DNA of 64,000 nucleotides from assembly GCF_029892785.1 (NCBI RefSeq), contig NZ_JARXXA010000012.1:80322-144321 (forward strand), read 5' to 3'. The notes beneath the pieces are model-generated. The model was not told where the DNA came from, did not search any database, and was given only the letters and a program-made list of their open reading frames with translations. Position 1 is the first letter of the stretch. The number at the start of each line of letters is the position of its first letter. Position numbers and translations under genes: made by a program. This DNA is from Parabacteroides sp. PH5-46 (GTDB lineage Bacteria > Bacteroidota > Bacteroidia > Bacteroidales > Tannerellaceae). Positions 60,710-64,000 of the stretch are shown piece by piece.

Positions 60710-63202
60710 ATGAAAAAGAAAATTTATTCCTTACTTCTACTCCTTTTCTTTGTTACTCCTTTATTTGCTCAGACCGTTAGCCAGAATGGCTTCATCATCA
60801 AAGGACAAGTGGTAGATTCGTTGACAAATGAAACAGTACCTTATGCGACCTTGAGTATTGCTTTGGCATCCACTCCGCAAACCCCTGTTAAATTATTAGC
60901 TTGTGATGAAGATGGAAAATTTGAATCCTCTCTGAATGCTACCGGTAATTATATCATGTTCCTCCAGTCTATCGGAAAATCTCCGGCCAGAAAAACCTTC
61001 ACAATCAGCGAAAACCGCAAGACCTTAGATCTCGGACAGATCTATATGCAGGAAGATAACCAGCGCCTGGATGAAGTAACAGTAGTGGCACAGAAACCAT
61101 TGGTAAAGGTAGAGATAGACAAACTCACCTACAGCCTGGAAGATGACCCCGAAGCTGTAACCAATAACACCCTCGACATGCTGCGCAAAGTGCCGATGAT
61201 TACAGTAGACGGCGAAGATAAAATACAGCTAAAAGGCTCTGAAAACTTTAAGATATACCTGAACGGAAAACCTTCCAACATGCTATCCAGCAACAACGCC
61301 TCGGATGTATTGAAGAGTATGCCTGCCAGCTCCGTAAAGAACATAGAAGTAATCACCGAACCGGGTGCCAAGTATGACGCAGAAGGGGTAGGAGGGATCA
61401 TCAATATTGTTACTACCCGTAACTCGCTGCAAGGCTATACCGGAACCGTACGGGCAGACGCTAGCGCCTTGGGACGCTTTGGGGCAGGTGCCAACCTGTC
61501 CGTAAAAGCCGGGAAGTTCGGTATAACCGGTAACTATAATTATCGCCACCAGAACAGCCCCTGGACGGATGCCGAAACAATCCGCGACACAAAAGGCGAG
61601 AACCCTTCTCAGCTGAAGCAAATCGGAAGAAACAAGAACAAGGGACCCTTCCAGTTCGGATCTGTAGAAGTAAGCTACGAAATAGATACCCTGAACCTGC
61701 TGACGGTTGGTGCTAATCTGTTTAACGGAAATATGAAAAACAACTCCGAGTCAAACGTCGACATGAATTATTACGACGAAGCATCCAACTATAAATACAG
61801 AAGCGTAGGCTATGGTAAATACACCTTCGGGTCAACGGATCTAAGTCTTGACTATCAACGTTCAACAAGAAAGAAAGACGAGCTGTTCACTGTTTCATAC
61901 CGATTCAGTAACTCTCCCGACGATAGCGAAAGCCGGACCGTATATTCCGGAATATCCAACTATCCGACGTATATGCCTCCGCTCAATTCGCGATGGGAAA
62001 CGAATGAAGCCTATACCAACGAACATACGGTACAGTTCGACTATACTACCCCCATCCGTGAAGGACAAACATTGGAAACCGGATTGAAATACATCAACCG
62101 GCAGAATAACAGTAACACAGACAACCTGCACTTCATCGACTCTACCGGCTTATGGACAGAGAATGAATACAACCCATCGAGCGAGTTCAGACATAAACAA
62201 CACATTTACTCCGTTTATGCAGGCTATACATTGAAAGTTGATAAATGGGGCTTCAAAGCAGGCGTACGTGGAGAAGGAACTGCTCTGAACGTGAAGTTTG
62301 AAGATTCTCCGCAAAAGAACTTTAAGACGGATTATTATGATGTAGTACCGAACGGAACCATCTCTTACCAGCTAAATATGGCACAACAGATCCGGATTGG
62401 TTATAACATGCGTATCCAGCGTCCGGGTATCTGGTATCTGAATCCCTATGTAAACACTACCGACCCGGAGAATATATCCTATGGTAACCCGAAACTTGAT
62501 TCGGAAAAAAGCCATAATATCAACCTGAACTATAGTATGTTTGCACAAAAGATAAACATCAATGTAAGTGCAAATTACAGCTTCCTGAACAATGCCATCG
62601 AACGCTATACGTTTATCAACAACGAAACAGGTGTAGCGGAAAGTACCTTTGGCAATATAGGAAAGCGCCATCAGGCCGGCTCCTACGGATACATACGTTG
62701 GAACCCGGTTAAGTTCTTCAATATCTCATTAAACGGAGGGGTGAACTATGTCAGCTATAAAGCCGAATCCCGCAACCTGGAGAACGACGGAGTTTCCGGA
62801 CGCCTCTTCTCTAACGCTCAGTTTATCTTACCGAAAGATATAAACATCACCTTGTATGGAGGGTATTCTTCTCCCTGGATCAGTTTGCAAGGGAAAGGTT
62901 CCAGCTTCTATCATGCGGGATTCAATGTAAATAAGAGCTTCCTCGACAAGAAACTTACCGTAACCTTGTCATGCAACAGTCCTTTCTGGAAGTCTATGAA
63001 GATGACAAACGAAACATCTGATCCTGTTTTTGCGATGAAGAGTACGAACCATTGGCGGACACGCGATTTCAGCATCCGTGTTTCCTATCGCTTCGGAACC
63101 TTGAAAGACAGTATAAAGAAAGTACGCCGGGGTATCATGAATGATGATGCGAAGAGTGGTGGAAACTCCGGCGGAGGAGAAGGAGGCGGAGGAGGCATGT
63201 AA
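60710..63202 (+). CDS. TonB-dependent receptor-like outer-membrane beta-barrel protein
   Basis: 830 residues with signal peptide MKKKIYSLLLLLFFVTPLFA. A carboxypeptidase-like regulatory domain (about 28-105, FIIKGQVVDSLTNETVPYAT) is followed by a plug (about 115-240, RLDEVTVVAQKPLVKVEIDK, then NIEVITEPGAKYDAEGVGGI) and a long barrel of the OMP_b-brl_3 type. Unlike SusC it has no partner SusD. The extreme C-terminus is glycine-rich (about 14 residues, GGNSGGGEGGGGGM) beyond the usual final aromatic strand, which may affect BAM recognition. The ligand is unknown. Confidence 0.9.
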   Translation: MKKKIYSLLLLLFFVTPLFAQTVSQNGFIIKGQVVDSLTNETVPYATLSIALASTPQTPVKLLACDEDGKFESSLNATGNYIMFLQSIGKSPARKTFTISENRKTLDLGQIYMQEDNQRLDEVTVVAQKPLVKVEIDKLTYSLEDDPEAVTNNTLDMLRKVPMITVDGEDKIQLKGSENFKIYLNGKPSNMLSSNNASDVLKSMPASSVKNIEVITEPGAKYDAEGVGGIINIVTTRNSLQGYTGTVRADASALGRFGAGANLSVKAGKFGITGNYNYRHQNSPWTDAETIRDTKGENPSQLKQIGRNKNKGPFQFGSVEVSYEIDTLNLLTVGANLFNGNMKNNSESNVDMNYYDEASNYKYRSVGYGKYTFGSTDLSLDYQRSTRKKDELFTVSYRFSNSPDDSESRTVYSGISNYPTYMPPLNSRWETNEAYTNEHTVQFDYTTPIREGQTLETGLKYINRQNNSNTDNLHFIDSTGLWTENEYNPSSEFRHKQHIYSVYAGYTLKVDKWGFKAGVRGEGTALNVKFEDSPQKNFKTDYYDVVPNGTISYQLNMAQQIRIGYNMRIQRPGIWYLNPYVNTTDPENISYGNPKLDSEKSHNINLNYSMFAQKININVSANYSFLNNAIERYTFINNETGVAESTFGNIGKRHQAGSYGYIRWNPVKFFNISLNGGVNYVSYKAESRNLENDGVSGRLFSNAQFILPKDINITLYGGYSSPWISLQGKGSSFYHAGFNVNKSFLDKKLTVTLSCNSPFWKSMKMTNETSDPVFAMKSTNHWRTRDFSIRVSYRFGTLKDSIKKVRRGIMNDDAKSGGNSGGGEGGGGGM

Positions 63203-63228
63203 TACATGCCCCTTCCCTCCCTTGTTTT

Positions 63229-63813
63229 TTATTTACCTCCGAAAGAAAAACTTACCGGGATATAAACCGGTGAAGTAAGCGGATATCCTCCGATATTGAA
63301 AGAAGGCTTTACCTGGAATGTGATATTGGATTTCTCATTACCCAATCCCAGGAAATTCTTAGCAATATTAAGGACTGCATTCTTTGAACTACCGGTCAGC
63401 AATGTAGCCAGGTCAAACCCGATTGTCAGAGGCATCACCTGTGTTGAGTTGGCTGCTACATTGAAGCTCTGGTTGATCGTTCCTGTTGTAAATTCTACAT
63501 CATCAATGTTCAGTATATACTGCAAACCACTAAGGGCAGCAGCCGACTGATTCGGGTTGGTAACGTCCAGATTCAATGTAAAATTCAACGGAATAGACGA
63601 AGCATTCCCTGTCAGTAAAGATGTCAACTGAAGAATATTGGCAGCCGACAAACCTTTCGACAAGTTCGTCCCCGAAAGCGTCAGGTTCGTAAGCGAATTG
63701 TAATTGAACTTGCACTGGGTAAAGTTATAAGCACTTCCAAGCTGTTTAGCTACATCACATCCTGAGAATGTGAAGAAGATAGCAAAAAAAAATAAAAAAA
63801 CTTTGAGCTTCAT
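63229..63813 (-). CDS. LEA14-like lipoprotein
   Basis: 194 residues from ATG 63811-63813; the signal peptide ends TFSGCDVAKQ, a lipobox. The mature protein is beta-rich with repeated NFTLNLDVTNPNQSA-type strands (DVTNPN is the hallmark of LEA14/WHy domains) and YPLTSPVYIPVSFSFGGK at the end. The family is thought to bind or stabilise; its role in Bacteroidetes is unknown. It converges with the receptor gene, 26 bases apart. A -7 box lies 37 bases upstream. Confidence 0.78.
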   Translation of the reverse strand: MKLKVFLFFFAIFFTFSGCDVAKQLGSAYNFTQCKFNYNSLTNLTLSGTNLSKGLSAANILQLTSLLTGNASSIPLNFTLNLDVTNPNQSAAALSGLQYILNIDDVEFTTGTINQSFNVAANSTQVMPLTIGFDLATLLTGSSKNAVLNIAKNFLGLGNEKSNITFQVKPSFNIGGYPLTSPVYIPVSFSFGGK

Positions 63814-63849
63814 AAAACGGTCGTATTTAGTTACATAAATTTGATACCA

Positions 63850-63857
63850 CAAAAGTA
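63850..63857 (-). promoter_or_regulatory. -7 box TACTTTTG for the LEA14-like lipoprotein
   Basis: CAAAAGTA on the plus strand reads TACTTTTG toward the gene; ATG 63813 is 36 bases downstream. Its position rules out the longer frame starting at 63876. Confidence 0.55.
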
Positions 63858-64000
63858 TAAAAAAACCGGGAATCAAATCCTGTACTGCTAACTTCTTTTG
63901 TAGTATCTTAGTAACTGTTAGGAAATTTCATTTTATTCTGTTTATAAAAATTCTGATCATTGCTAACTGTGTTATAATTTGACTTGTCTCGGTCAATTTT

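Overview
The window looks like a Bacteroidales chromosome, most plausibly Parabacteroides or a close relative; the genus is an inference from gene families, not from a search. The evidence is many TAnnTTTG -7 promoter boxes, a SusC/SusD polysaccharide utilisation locus (PUL) with ECF sigma and FecR anti-sigma, a DUF4834 protein, a two-gene LysO exporter, a TrpB2-type tryptophan synthase, and DUF3836 and DUF805 proteins. No rRNA, tRNA or CRISPR array was recognised.

Layout. 1-2190 is a small accessory patch: a leftward run ending in a PD-(D/E)XK-type nuclease cut by the window edge, a 22-bp palindromic tandem array, and a dead IS3-family insertion sequence with both terminal repeats and a 3-bp target duplication. 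2300-7626 is housekeeping (DUF4834, TadA, YraN, class I fumarase, PNPase).

7846-18427 is the most interesting part: a ~10.55-kb, AT-rich integrative element bounded by a perfect 31-bp direct repeat. A tyrosine recombinase lies beside the right repeat, and 13-bp-spaced GTTCTT motifs lie just inside both ends. It carries a leftward gene chain (a 57-residue protein, a tandem winged-helix protein, an unknown protein, a ParB-like protein) starting beside 21-bp iteron-like repeats, then a RadC-like protein and a rightward run of small membrane and lipoprotein genes, two of which share a duplicated structured leader. The attachment core overlaps the promoter of the host gene at 18459, which the right-hand junction keeps intact.

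18459-28815 returns to host genes: a redox-dead thioredoxin-like lipoprotein, a porin, TrpB2, a DUF3836 protein, a propeller/Y_Y_Y/HTH sensor-regulator and an orphan carB. 29067-38853 is a compact PUL: ECF sigma, FecR, SusC, SusD and a PA14-containing GH31 alpha-glycosidase. The sigma gene and susC share a leader with a conserved hairpin loop.

39595-63813 holds an M16 protease, DAACS and NhaC transporters, a TPR protein, an S41 protease-nagA-GH42 overlapping operon, a GNAT-topoisomerase IV B-coaD-CTP operon, split lysO, two tandem metallophosphoesterases behind a SagB-like nitroreductase, a TonB-dependent outer-membrane protein and a LEA14-like lipoprotein. Short 21-22-bp palindromic tandem arrays recur in at least three unrelated intergenic regions.
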